Below, in pieces: positions 52,997-64,000 of a stretch of 64,000 bases of DNA. Location of the stretch: assembly GCA_947471745.1 (NCBI GenBank), contig CANJKZ010000723.1:7446501-7510500 (forward strand). The letters run 5' to 3'. How positions within the stretch are numbered: the stretch's first letter is position 1; the number at the start of each line of letters is the position of its first letter. The translations under genes and the position numbers were made by a program. The stretch comes from Closterium sp. Naga37s-1 (taxonomy: Eukaryota > Streptophyta > Zygnematophyceae > Desmidiales > Closteriaceae). The notes beneath the pieces are model-generated. The model was given only the letters and a program-made list of their open reading frames with translations, did no database searches and was not told where the DNA came from.

Positions 52997-54960
52997 CTGG
53001 CGCTGCTGCTGTTGGTGTAACTTCCGTTCCTGCTTCGCTAGAGACACTGGTAGCACTAGTACTGGTAGGTGGGGTGGTGGCAGTAACAGCATGTGGCAGG
53101 GACTCAGAGGAGGAAGCGGAGGAAGGGGCGGGGGAGGAGGAGGAAGGGGAGGAGGAGGAGGAGAGGAGGGCGGCACGGCGCAGTGACTGGTAGTATACGT
53201 AGTTGCAGACAAAGCGCCCAGCGTCTCGGGAAGAAAGCACAGAGAAACCACGCTGCTGGAGTGTGTTCACTAGGCTCAGGACAGGTAGGGTTGACTGCAA
53301 GAAGGGGCAGGGGCAGGGGCAGGGCAAGAGAAAGGGCAGGGCAGGGGGAAAGGCACAGGGTGGAGAATGATGGGAAGGGAGACAAGAAAGGGAATGGACA
53401 GCAAGCTGCCACATAACACAGCATGACTTTGCATCGCGTGACATGGCTTCGCACCACACCGCATTGCATTGCATCACATCCCTTGCCACCTCATCGCACC
53501 TGTCTGATGACTGTGATTGGCCCATCTTCTGGTGCTATTGCCTCCTTCTGTACAAATGACAAGGGACAGAGGCAAGAAACCATCAACGCAAACCAAACTC
53601 CACAAACAGCAATGCAAAAACCAACTAACAGTCAACCCAAAAGTAAAGAATCAACTCAGAAAAAAAGCGCCAGCTACCAGATTACCACCCATCCCTCTGC
53701 TCAGGGCTGAGGGAAACAAGACAAGGGCCCACCTGAGGCTGCCAGACTATCTTACTGGGGAAGCAAGTTTGTTTGGAGACGCCGGAAAAAAAAAAGCCTT
53801 CCTTAAGGCACACGTGTGATTGCCAGCCCATCTTATCTGGGAAGTAGGTTGTTTCAAGACGTCTCACTCGACACGAGCTTCCTTTCACGTGCCCTGCCCA
53901 CCTGAGGCAAACAAACCCACCTGAGGCTGCCAGCCCATCTCATCGGGACATCTGAAGGTTGCCTCGTTGGCTGCCTGGCGCTCCACTGCTATGAGTGATG
54001 CCCCGCTGTTCACCCCCAGATGCACCTGCTCGCAGGTATGCACACACAGAGCGCGCACAGAGCACACACAGACAAGCAGACACAGCGCACACATCAATAG
54101 CACGCATTGCCGAATCATCGCTGTACCCCCACTGAACCACCGCTGAAACACCGCCGAACAAATCGACCACTGAACCACCACCGAGCCACTGCCGAACCAC
54201 TGCCGAACCATAATCTCATCACCGCAGCAACGGCAACGCACTAACCTGATCCCCCAGGTGATCGTTTCCCCACTCTCACCCCCACCCCACTCACCCAGAC
54301 CCCACTCACCCATATCACTCGTCTCCCGCCATTCACGTCCGCTGTTCCGCCCATGGCTCCTCCCCCACACGGTCTCGACTCTCTCCCCCCCGCGCCCGTC
54401 CCCTCCGCCACTCCCGCTGGATGCGCGGATCCAACAGCGCCCTCTGCGCTCTTCGTTGCCCCCCTCTCCCCTGCCCTTCCCGCGCCTTTTCCCCCTTCCG
54501 CGCACGCGCCCACTCCCCCCTCTGCGCTCACCGTCTGCGCCGATTCTCCCAACGCCATCCTCCTTCCGCCTTTCCCCACAAATCTCCCCCATATTCCTCC
54601 CCCTTCCACCCCCCGTCCGCCTGCCTCCTCCGCACCTTCCCCCTCGGGCGCGGGGGACAAAAGCGGCGGAAGCGGCGGAAGCCCCTCGGGGTTGTCGAGG
54701 ATGCGCAGCAGCTGCGGAAGGTACCCCTTCCCCGCGGTCTCCAGAACGCAGCAGCACCCCAGCGCCCACCCCTCCGGAAGTGCTTTCCGCTCCGCCAGAT
54801 ACGCGGGCAGCGCGCGCACGATTGCTTCTGTGGGGTTATGCGCCACCCCCATGAACGGTTTAAAGCCCGTGACAGCGAATAGGTTCGGTGGAGGTGCGAC
54901 GGGCGGCGCGGGACGAGAGGCGGTCGCGATCGCCGCGACTGACGGAAGCTCGAGAGCCAT
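52722..54960 (-). CDS. Pyroglutamyl-peptidase I (pyrrolidone-carboxylate peptidase, family C15)
   Basis: Minus-strand exons: first exon from ATG 54958-54960 (VTGFKPFMGVAHNPTEAIV … VLETAGKGYLPQLL; its 3' end is unresolved), then 53921-54025, 53500-53547 and 52722-53294, the last three joining in phase. Exon 2 has HLGVNSGASLIAVERQAANEA and FRCPDEMGWQPQ; the last exon has DAGRFVCNYVYYQSLR and FVHVPTFD. The conserved E-R-x-A-x-N, V-C-N and H-V-P segments fit the Glu-Cys-His active site of C15 peptidases, and the wording is that of the plant branch. It removes N-terminal pyroglutamate from peptides, probably in the cytosol. Low-complexity Ser/Ala/Pro/Gln/Thr insertion follows YYQSLR. The Gly/Glu-rich frame after LRILDNPEG (to 54241) may be intron. 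Confidence 0.85.
53732..53860 (-). repeat. Two tandem copies of the peptidase exon 2 end, in the intron
   Basis: Remnants encoding PDKMGWQ and PSKIVWQPQVG on the minus strand (about 53822-53850 and 53732-53765) echo the exon 2 end PDEMGWQPQ at 53921-53955. The farther copy keeps a CAG/GTGGG donor. Confidence 0.85.
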
Positions 54961-57900
54961 GGATTTGGATTTGATTAAAGCAGGGCGCTTGGATGTCAAC
55001 CAGGATCAAACTGAAAGGATTAGCGCTTAAAAAAACGAGAAAGTGGGGGGAGAAAACGAACGAAAGCGTGAGAATCGCTGCCAATTTATGAAGATTGAGC
55101 AAGGAGTGGTGGTCGCCGAGTCCTCCTCGAATCACGCGAATCTGCGTGGCTCGCGAGAGGTGGTGACGGCGCAGGCAGCCGAGGGCGCACAGGTGGCAGC
55201 AGTAGCGTGATTGGCGTCTGAGGGAATGCTAGGCGGAAATATTTGGAGGAAGCGAGGTGTGGCGCATGGGTGGTGTTTCTCACGCTTTGCGTGTTGGACG
55301 GGTGAGTCCCTTGCTGGGCGCGTCACTCCCCGCAAGTTCGCTTCCTGGTCCGCTCCAGAGAACTTTCTGTGGTGCGACCGCCAGTCGAGAGTGAATGAAT
55401 CGGTGAAGCGGAGTTCTACATTTTCGGACGGTTGTTTCAAATGTTTTCAGTATGAACGATGGTTACCCCACTTGCATCCGTCCTAATCGAACCACAAATC
55501 CGACGGCCTGTGAGACACGGGCTGTTCCTGGAAGTCCTGTTCGCCAGTATCGTGAACCCATGTTGCGATTTCCGACTTCCCATCCCAACCCTGGCCTCAA
55601 ACTCAAGTGTGCGCTCTGTAGCTTGCATATATGTATTCATTCACAAAATCGCTAGAGGCAATTCCTATCATGGTCGCCTGCTGTCCTAAGGAAGAATCAC
55701 ATCACATCACCTAAACCAAGATACCCTTTCCATGTAAAGTGGTTTATCAAAACGGTATGGCTCTATTAACATTCGGGTACACAGACATCACTGGCTGCCC
55801 CATGATTTTTCGTCCTGTCTTGCGATTGCACACCCAAACAACAGCGCCCACAGGCCACTCAACCACGGCTGCAGCTACCATGAATACGAAAGCTAGCGTG
55901 GGTCCGACGATCTGTCACAGGCACACGGAGGGAGAAGGCAAAGAACGGAGTTCACTGCAATGCAACACACCAATCGATACCTGATTCCGTGCAACTTGGG
56001 GCTATCTAAACTGGCAGCACAAGGACACCAAACAGCACATGGAACGGCGAGAATAAGGCGGCAGAAACCGTACCTTGCACCGGCAAGGATTATCTGTAGT
56101 ACCACACTCGATGCAGACAGGGAGGATGAAGCCGTCAAAGCACATGATGGCTCACCACGTTTAAAGTTGCTAATCACCACGGACAAGCTACAAGAGAATC
56201 GAGGCTCTAGGAAAGCGTGGAGATAGCAGGCGAGGAATGCGAATAGAAGTAAGAAACGAGACGTGTCCTTCGCGTCTGCTTGTATACCGACAGCACGCAA
56301 GACCGAAGTGGCTCAGACTCGTGTCATGACACGCAACCACGAAAGTGATCGTGCAAATTAAAATTTGGTAAGTGAGCCCAAGCCATACCAGCGAAACGTG
56401 TGAATTGAAGCAAATCGAGCATTCGGAGCGCGTTAGAAGGAGACTGACGTTCCTAGAAGATGAGGCTGCAGTCGAAGACGGTCAGCACGACACATGCACA
56501 AGCGCTGCGGTGCCTCGCATTGTGAATGCCGAGGTATGGCAGCTGGACTCCAAAAATTGCTGATCAAAATCAGGTATTCGTTAGAGGCTGTTGCATTTGA
56601 TAGACTGTCAACACATGCTTTATAGTTTTTCATGACATTGGCATTCATGTGTGAGTGACAACCTACCCAGTATCATACACCCTGTTATGCACTCGAAAAA
56701 TTATTAAATAACTTATTGTTGTTACGAATTGTAATGTCTGAACATTACTGTGCACTCCTCACCGCAGCTAAGGAAGCACACAGTATCAAGAACGAATGCG
56801 AAGAGTCAGAGTTGACTCGAAGCGTCAGACGGTTGGGGTGCATCTGGACCGTCTGAGCAGACGGCATCGGGCAGCTGCAGGCACAAGGATTCTGGCGGGA
56901 ACAGTTTCGTAACTGTACGCGCCGCACGGTTGGGAATGAATCCGAATAAGGGAATGTACCCCTTAGAGTACATGGCTAGCTAGGTCGATTCGTATTCCCC
57001 TGTACTCTTATTTATATCGTTGTATTTGCATGTTATTATCTCAACCATTTTACATTCACTCAGCTATTGAGGTCAAGGGCCCACCACCACTAGACTAGAA
57101 GTGTGCGAACCTTCCTGAGGTGATCCTGGTTACGATCAACTTCTGATCGTAACAATTGTACTTTAATAGTTGAGGATTTCTTCCAAATCGCTTGGAATGT
57201 ATATATGTATCGCTACGTTAATTATGCTGCTTTTTATCATACAGAAATCCAAGTTAAAAATTATGTTTGTGTTTATAGGTGGTGTCCAGTCTTAAGATAG
57301 GCTAGGAGACAAGTGTCGAGAGTGATGTTTGAGTAAGGAGAGACAAGGAGATACAAATGTCGACCTAAAGTGTTGTACCCTTTAGAGGGCAACTCACTGT
57401 AGCCTATCTAACAATATATAGAATATATAAACATTTGATATCCAGCAGGGCCAGAAATTGGTTTCGGGGCACCCTGCCATATCAGGGTCCCCCTGGCCCC
57501 TTTGCCTGACAGTCAGGGTGAAAAAAAATTTGCCCAGTGCTAATCAGTGTGTTTTGGCCAGTATTCTGTCTTTGTAAGGGTATTTATGGAACCACCCTGA
57601 ATGCAAGAGCAAAATCCAAATGCCACTACCTCATACTTGTGGTGTGGTGTGTTTTGTAGAGCTGACAGTGCGAAAGTGACTGCTGGGGCCAGTTTTGTAA
57701 CCAATCTCGGTCGAGTGGCCACACGGGCCCTGTTGCACAGAAACGACACGAAGGAAGTCTGTTTCAGTGCATTTCAAAAAGTACCCTGACTCGTCAGGGG
57801 AAAACTCGGGGAGGCCTGATTTTGAAAGTGTGTTTCAAAAACTACATTTTTACAGTCAGGGTCGTTTGGCAAATACACGTACTAAATCAGGGAAATCCTG

Positions 57901-58109
57901 GAAAAGCGGCCCATAGCAAGGGTAGAAAGGGTAAAAACCCTTGAATTTTGGGCCCTGGTGTCCAGGTGCATATGCCCAAATGCAACCTCTGGTTGGCAAA
58001 TGCAAAACTCTGGTTGGCAGAGTACCACCTGATTATCTCTCATAGTTCGGAATATGAACACAAAGACGGACCTGCTCGGGGTTGCCCACATGATTGAGAC
58101 GATGATTTA
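54961..58109. other. Long stretch without a recognisable gene
   Basis: Many short open frames, none with a recognisable motif, and lower GC than the flanking genes from about 55700. The left end must hold the promoter of the minus-strand peptidase gene. A segment around 57280-57430 (…TGTACCCTTTAGAGGGCAACTC…AATATATAG) has the look of a short LTR but has no partner in the window. Repeated CAGGG words occur at 57450-57900. Confidence 0.5.
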
Positions 58110-58616
58110 GGGGGTGTCCAGCTCGTACATTTACTGTTCGTAAGCCCGATCAGTTACCACATTTTTTGTTGTAACACTGTATTGAACGTGTCCTGCGGAC
58201 ACAATCAGCTTTCGTTCACAAAACGGCACGCCCCCTGCACGTACCTCATGTCGTCTGACTCACGTTACTGGAATCAGCGGGGACACGAACAAGGGTACAG
58301 CACCGCGTCCTGGCCACTACAGTAGCGCCCCCTGTATCGCTTGCACAATTTCGCCAGTAGCTCGCTACACTCGTCAACACACCCCCCGCCTGCCCAAAAA
58401 TTCGTTAGCTATGATTGACGACGGAAACAGTTACCTCGTTTTGAACGCGATCAGAGCACTGTTGATTCGTGTGGCGGAGAACGTGTCCGCGCTCCTGAAA
58501 TTACAGGTAGGTGGGACAACTCACAATGCATTCGTTTTTAGGTACAGTGAATATTTTTGAACCTCGAGACGTGTGTTGGCACTAAAAACCCCGAAATGAA
58601 CGAACTGGACACCCCC
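58110..58616. mobile_element. Tourist/PIF-Harbinger-like MITE
   Basis: 507 bp with terminal inverted repeats starting GGGGGTGTCCAG (about 23 bp, two mismatches) flanked by the 3-bp direct duplication TTA (58107-58109 and 58617-58619). A TTA/TAA target and G-rich ends are typical of Tourist-type MITEs mobilised by Harbinger transposases. No coding capacity. Confidence 0.8.
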
Positions 58617-58619
58617 TTA

Positions 58620-59691
58620 TCCGAAGACACGCTATAGCGGCTACTTTTTGCACAGTGGACCCTGACCACAAGCACACAGACCAGCTTTGAGCCAAACCCT
58701 AGGCACAAACTGTCCATACCAAAGACAAGACAGCCGAGCCAACCCAACAAACGAGCCAACTGTGCTGCATGCCCACGTCTTCCGCCAATAACGCTCTCCC
58801 TTCGCTATTATCACGAACCTGCGAGGCTGCAGTCCCCTTTCGTTCTCCCCTCCAGATTCTCTTCCTTTGCTATCATCCATTTGTCAACGCACCATAGCAA
58901 ACCACATCGAGACAAAAACAAACCGAGCCACATCTCACAAAACAGCAGCATTTCCATCTCTGACCCTTGTCTTGCACAAGCGGATTTCTCAACTCAACCC
59001 TAGCCATCATCGCACGGGGGATCTCAGTGTGGTGTGAAGTGGTGTTCCTCAAATCCATGGCTGCCTGATCAAGTCTTCTTCAGGGCGACGTGCTATTTCC
59101 GTGCGCTTAGGTCAGTTCTCTGCTGTGCTTGTAGACCTTCTGAGCCTCTGTCACGCGGATTCAGCGTTTTGTTATTGTGTGACACTACAGCACCTACTTA
59201 TTGACGAGATGCGTGATTCACCTACTTATTGACGAGATTCACACTTACTGTTTGGCTAAAGTAGTGTGGTGGTCCCTTTCTATCACTTTAAGGTGAATTT
59301 GTAGGTATTCATTATTACCTTGCGCAACGAGCCCGTTTAGCATGATGGCGTATATCTCTCACTTATCTCCCTCATAATTCCTTCTCGTCTTTCGTGTCAT
59401 CTTCCGCTTCTTCAGTTTCACCCGAATATTTTCTCTGTTTTTTCTCATTTCCTCCTTATTTGGAATACCTTCATTTTATTGCTCTAAACACGCAGTCGTT
59501 CAATCGGCGTTCCTTAACTCACCTCCTCATCGCGATTCTCGTCCCTCCCTTGTTCTGTCCACGTTCTCGTTGTTTCTTCCCCAGGTTCCGCTTCTAGTCT
59601 ATTTGCGTTTGCCCCTGCCCGCCGTACCCGTCGCCGTACCCGTCGCCGTGCTCGTCGCCGTCATCGCACACATCCCGTCTGCGAGTCCGCC
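58620..59691. other. 5' flank of the RING-FYVE-SYLF gene, no other gene recognised
   Basis: Probably promoter and 5' UTR. The stretch before the ATG at 59692 (about 59600-59690) is rich in CGTCGCCGT repeats. No confident TATA box or intron boundary was assigned. Confidence 0.45.
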
Positions 59692-62600
59692 ATGGACGAA
59701 TTCATGGAGTCGGTCGAGTCGTCCCTCCTCGCTCAGGGAAGGCCCACCACCCCCATCCTTACCTCCATGCCTTCTCACTCGCCGCCGCCATCCGACGTTC
59801 CGGCGTTCCCGCCAAACCCTTTTTCCGACTCGCGCGCCCGACGCGGCGACTCCATCGGCTTCGGCGGCAGCTCCTTTCACGAGTCGCCCAGTCGAGCCGA
59901 GTCCCCGTCTCCGTCCCCATCCTTACCTCCTATCACCACCTCTACCACCACCACCTCCTCCTCCGCGTCGTCCTCGTCATCCGCGGACGCGGAATGTCAG
60001 GAGGCGCCGGCGTGTGCGATATGCCTGCAGGTGCTGGGGACTAAGGGCGGCCCGTCGTCCCTGCCGTGCGGCCACAACGGCTGCCTCGACTGCCTCCTGC
60101 AGGTCACACCCACTCCTCACTATCCTGCCATGACCTGTTCTTTTTTTTTTCTGTGGTTGTTTTGTTTTGTTTTCTGGCGCGGCACTGATTTGGTGCTTAG
60201 AACCCCTCTGTTAAGCCTTTTATTTCTCTCGCCCCCGCGTTGCACGGAGCGAGCGATGTGAACGGGTCACAACCCAACAACAACGGGACCTGATGCGACC
60301 GTGTGCTTTGCTTGCGTGCGTGCGTGCGTGTGAGCGTGCGAGCAGGTGCAGCAGTCGCAGGTGTCGCCGCACTGCCCCATCTGTCGCGCGTCGTTTCGCA
60401 AGACGATGGTCATCAAGCTCAACTGCGACCTGCGCGACGCGCTGGCGAACATTCAGCGGTCGCAGGACGAGGCTCGGCGCGCAGCGAAGGAACTGGAGAA
60501 GGAGAAGGAGCGCACGGAGGTCGCGGAGCGAGCGGCGGAAGAGGCGAGTGCGGCAGCGGCCGCTGCTATGGTGCGTGTCCTGCCATGGCCCACGGCACAT
60601 GTGCTCCAGACACATCGGTTGTTGATATCGTGCTTTTCCTCTTGCGTGATCCCGTCCCTCTACCCTCTCACTCCCTTCCTCCCCCATCTCCATCCCCGTC
60701 GCTCCCTACCTCCCCCCTCTGCATCGCACTCTCGCTCTCTCTCCTCTATGTTCGTTCGTTCACTTTCTCTTTCACTCTTTTTCACTCTCGCCCTCTCTCA
60801 CGCACACAGAACGCAGCACATTCACGTGCAGCATCTGCACATCCCTATATTCTCTTCACCTTCCCCTCGTGTTTCCCCAACCACCTGCCCCCCCCCTACC
60901 CGTCGCAGCGCGGGAGAGCCATGCGAGTCCCGTGCAACACACCGCTCTATCCGACTGGCGCCCAGCCTCCCTCCGCGCCCCTTCGCTCCGCCACCGGTCC
61001 CTCTCCCGGCGGGCCCAACTCCTTCCCCCCTTCCGCCGCCTACGGCGGCTTTCCCAGCCCCCACAACGGCTTTCCCGGCCCGCAAGTCGGCGGCGCCATC
61101 GGCGGTGCGATTGGCGGCGCGATCGGCGGCGGGAGTAACATCGCCTCCAGCATCGGCAGCAGCGGCGCGCGCGCGATGCGCGGGGTGTTTAGCAGCATGG
61201 TGGATCGTGTTAAAAGCCGCGCGCGCGAGCGCGAACAGTTCTTCTACGCCCCGCACCCCTCCGCGGCTTCCCCTTCTCCCGCCGGCGGCGGAATCGGCGG
61301 AAGCGGCGGGGATGAGGGGGACGATGGGAGTCCGCCTATTGAAGGCGCATGGCTCCGCGGAAAAAACGGAAGGGGGGGAAGATCAGATGCAGCAGCGATT
61401 CAGGCGCATCCTCACTACCAAGGATTCGTTAATGGTAAAGCGCCTCCGCCAGGTTACGTGCAGGATTACCATCTACAGCAGCAGGGGCAGGGGGAGCAGG
61501 GCGGGCAGGGGGGACAATGGGCGCCGCTGCATGCGCCCAGCGCGCCCGCGCACATGGACGGCGCGGGGTGGGGGGACGATGCGGGGGAGGACGATGGGGG
61601 AAACGGTGCTGGGCTATGGGGACGGGATGGAGAGGTTGAGCCCTGGGAAGGGGGGATGGGGAGAGGGATGGGCGGAGTGGTGGGCGGCGGAGTGGGCGGG
61701 CCGATAGGGGGAAGGACGTTTGATGAGCTGTGGGCGGCACTGCCGCCCGAGTGGGTGCCGGACAGTGGGTCCACGAGGTGCATGGTGTGTGAGGAAGCGT
61801 TTCGGCCTCTCGTGCGCACCAGACACCACTGCAGGTCCGTTTTTGCTGCTGCTGCTACTGCTCCTGCCGCGGCTACCTTCTGTCGCTCCTCTTTCCCAGC
61901 TTGCGGGTCGTGTAAGGCACTGCTGCGTACCCATGTTGCTGCCCTTGATGTCCCCTCGCTCGCCTTCAACCTCACGCTCCCTGCCCTGAATTTCCACCCC
62001 TCCCCTTTCCCGGACTCCCTACCCTCTCCCTTTACGTCATTCTTGTCGCCCCGTTTCTCGACTGTCCTGCTTCCCCCTCCCGTTTCTCCTGCGCCCTCTC
62101 GCCCGTTTCCTGTTCCCTCTCCCCTTCTGCCCTTCCTCACTTCCCTCTTCCCCCTCTCTCCTCCTCTCTCCTTCCCCTCCTGCCACTCCCCCCTCCTTCC
62201 CCGCCCCTCTTCCGCGTCCACAACCCACAGGTTCTGCGGGTTGCTGCTCTGTCACAGCTGCAGCGCGCGCACGTGCCTGCTGCCCCCTCTCTTCCGCGAG
62301 TCCGAACCCCAGCGCGTGTGCGACCGCTGCTACGACCAACTGGAGCCGCTGCAGCCACAGCTCGTGGTCACAGTGGCAGGCGCAGCGCAGCGCGCGCTGC
62401 ACGATGTGACGGACGCCACGAGCGTGCGCGCGTGGGTGAACAACCCCCTTGCTTGGAGCCTCCAGGAGGAGATTTTCAAGGCCACCAACACGCTCCGCGG
62501 GTATTCTCAGGTGCGCAGGGGAGAGAGGGCGTGGGGGGGGGGGGGGGGTGAGTCAGCTCAAGAGTCACCTAATAACCCCCTCGCGTGGAGCCTCCAGGAG

Positions 62601-64000
62601 GAGATTTTCAAGGCCACCAACACGCTCCGCGGGTACTCTGAGGTGCGAGAGAGAGAGGTTTCATGTGCCAGATTTTGAGGTGTCTCAAAGTCTTATGCCA
62701 CGGGCGTGCGCGCGTGGGTGAATAACCCCCTCGCGTGGAGCCTTCAGGAGGAGATCTTCAAGGCCACGAACACGCTCCGGGGGTACTCGCAGGTGCGTTC
62801 GTGCACGGAATCGTACGAGCCACTAGCTGCTGCGTGCTTGGCTGCTGGCTGCTGTGTTTTCGGGGGCGAGCAGGGTGGTGTCGTTTGGTGTTTTCACCGT
62901 GTTTAGGCGAGCAAGGGGGGGCAACTCTCGGTCCTTCCCCTCCCCTTTTCCCGTATTCATCCCTTGCGTTCCACCCTCCAGGTGGGAAGGCTGAACCCAG
63001 AGCGCTCATTCCCAGCAGCCGTGTTGGGGTGCGGTGGGGCCGGCGATTCTGGCGGTGCCGTTGAGAACTGTCAAGAACACCCTCTTCTTACGCCTCCCCT
63101 CCCCTTCCTTCCGCCAGGTGGGGAGGCTGAACCCAGAGCGGTCAATCCCAGCAGCCGTGCTGGGAGGCGCAGTGGGGCTGGCGATTCTGACGGTTGCCAA
63201 GGCGGGTGTGGGGGTGACGTACCGGGTGGGAACGGGGCTCGTGGTGTGCCTCAAACCCGACCGCCAGTGGAGCGCGCCCTCTGCTATTGCTACTGCTGGC
63301 ATGGGATGGGGCGCGCAGGTGCGGGGGACAGTGGGGGGGGAGGACTGCGGTTGGAAGGAGTGGGGAAGGGGAGGGGAGGTTTGGGGCGTGTTGTTGGGGC
63401 GGTGGCTGGGGCAATGGTTTTCAGGGTTCCGTGGGGGTTGGCGCTGAAGGGGAATGGGTTTGGGGCGTGAGGGGGGGAAGACGGGGCGTGGGGTTGTCGA
63501 CGTACCTCGCGGGCATGGCCTCATGGTTTGTTGTACTGCGTGGAGGCCATGAAGGCCGTTTGCAGCTGCGCCAGTTTTCTATCCCCCTTGACGAACCCTT
63601 CCCCGCTCTCCCCTCCCGTGACCCCCAACTCCATCCCTCCCCTCTCGGTCCCTTGCTTCCTCAGATGGGTGGCGAGATAGCGGATCTGATAGTGGTGATC
63701 CGCAGCCTCGAGGCCATGAATGTCTTTCGCAACCGCGCCATTTTCTCTCCCCATTGACAAATCCTCCTCCGCCCTCCCCTCCCTTGACCCCAACCCCATC
63801 CCTCCCCTCCCAATTCCTCAGATGGGTGGAGAGATCGCGGATCTGATAGTGGTGATCCGCAGCCTCGAGGCCATGAATGTCTTTCGCAACCGCGCCATTT
63901 TCTCTCCCCATTGACAAATCCTCCTCCGCCCTCCCCTCCCTTGACCCCAACCCCATCCCTCCCCTCCCAATTCCTCAGATGGGTGGAGAGATCGCGGATC
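59692..64000 (+). CDS. RING-FYVE-SYLF domain protein, 3' end outside the window
   Basis: Exons joining in frame: 59692-60102, 60346-60570, 60909-61834, 62231-62510, then 63118-63318 and an exon starting ATGGGTGG near the window end (copies at 63665, 63822, 63979). Exons 1-2 encode a C3HC4 RING (C-A-I-C … C-G-H-N-G-C-L-D-C … C-P-I-C-R) followed by a coiled coil (RRAAKELEKEKERTEVAERAA). After a Gly/Pro-rich linker comes a FYVE finger (EWVPDS, CMVCEEAF, R-T-R-H-H-C-R-F-C-G, CHSCS, CDRCYD), then the SYLF/DUF500 domain (ERSIPAAVLGGAVGLAILTVAKAG is the lipid-binding start; then WSAPSAIATAGMGWGAQ, GGEIADLIVVIR). FYVE binds PI3P on endosomes and SYLF binds phosphoinositides and actin; RING suggests ubiquitin ligase activity. 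Splicing between 62510 and 63118 depends on which repeated exon copy is used. Confidence 0.85.
62568..62793 (+). repeat. Two further copies of the FYVE-SYLF linker exon end
   Basis: The 80 bp encoding NNPLAWSLQEEIFKATNT and ending in CAG/GAG plus a GTGCG donor (true exon end 62430-62510) recurs at 62568-62642 and 62705-62793. Both copies remain open and keep a GT donor, so alternative donor use is possible. Confidence 0.9.
62982..63060 (+). repeat. Upstream copy of the SYLF exon start
   Basis: CAG plus GTGGGAAGGCTGAACCCAGA and about 55 more bp repeat the start of the exon at 63118, 136 bp upstream. Small indels put the copy out of frame after GCAGCCGTG. Confidence 0.88.
63665..64000 (+). repeat. 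157-bp tandem array of a SYLF exon start
   Basis: The acceptor CTCAG plus ATGGGTGG…GAGATAGCGGATCTGATAG is repeated at 63665, 63822 and 63979, exactly 157 bp apart. The unit contains exon start (about 75 bp) and pyrimidine-rich intron. The second and third copies are identical as far as visible; the first differs at a few sites. The array continues past the window. Confidence 0.93.

Noticed and set aside
54258..55030. Plus-strand Pro/Ala/Ser-rich frames over the peptidase first exon
   Set aside because: Antisense of GC-rich coding sequence; the minus strand has the conserved C15 peptidase motifs.
57280..57430. Possible solo LTR
   Set aside because: Looks like the short LTRs (GAGGGCAACTC, ATATATAG) but no partner, target duplication or clear TG…CA edges were found.

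Overview
Nuclear DNA from a green-lineage eukaryote, most likely a streptophyte alga. The genes are intron-rich with GT-AG junctions, and they encode plant-type proteins: a LUC7 splicing factor, a LIP1-type small GTPase, a plant-type pyroglutamyl peptidase and a RING-FYVE-SYLF protein. The retroelements use tRNA-iMet-type primer sites. The style of the Ty1/copia polyprotein at 0.6-7.2 kb reminds me of repeats from zygnematophycean algae such as Closterium; this is an impression, not a database result.

The left half (about 0.6-32.7 kb) is a transposon nest. It holds a 3'-truncated Ty1/copia element (582-7228); a DIRS-order tyrosine-recombinase retrotransposon with three open ORFs and split direct repeats (7817-13467); a complete Ty1/copia element with near-identical LTRs and a 5-bp target duplication (15511-22255); and a decayed Ty3/gypsy chromovirus on the minus strand (25713-32670). 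Three short LTR elements of about 1.45 kb without coding capacity, all on the minus strand, sit inside other repeats: one in the first copia, one in a TA-flanked inverted-repeat element, one in the gypsy leader. Between the second copia and the inverted-repeat element lies a small spliced gene of unknown function (about 22327-23690).

The right half (33-64 kb) carries host genes: LUC7-like (33005-37640, +), an F-box/LRR gene (38414-41526, +, with a probable 1-nt frame break), a LIP1-like GTPase with an extremely long low-complexity C-terminus (43080-51699, +), a pyroglutamyl-peptidase I (52722-54960, -), and a RING-FYVE-SYLF protein that runs off the window end (59692-64000, +). A 4.7-kb stretch without recognisable genes (54961-59691) contains a 507-bp MITE flanked by TTA.

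The most unusual signal is a pattern shared by the four spliced, assignable host genes. Fragments of exons, usually the exon edge with its splice site and some intron, are tandemly repeated two to five times at spacings of about 30-340 bp. One copy keeps the reading frame and splice sites; the others lie in introns or past the stop codon in various states of decay. The copies differ from each other, so this is not simple assembly stutter. It looks like a recurrent process that leaves exon echoes in this genome. The genes otherwise look unrelated in function.
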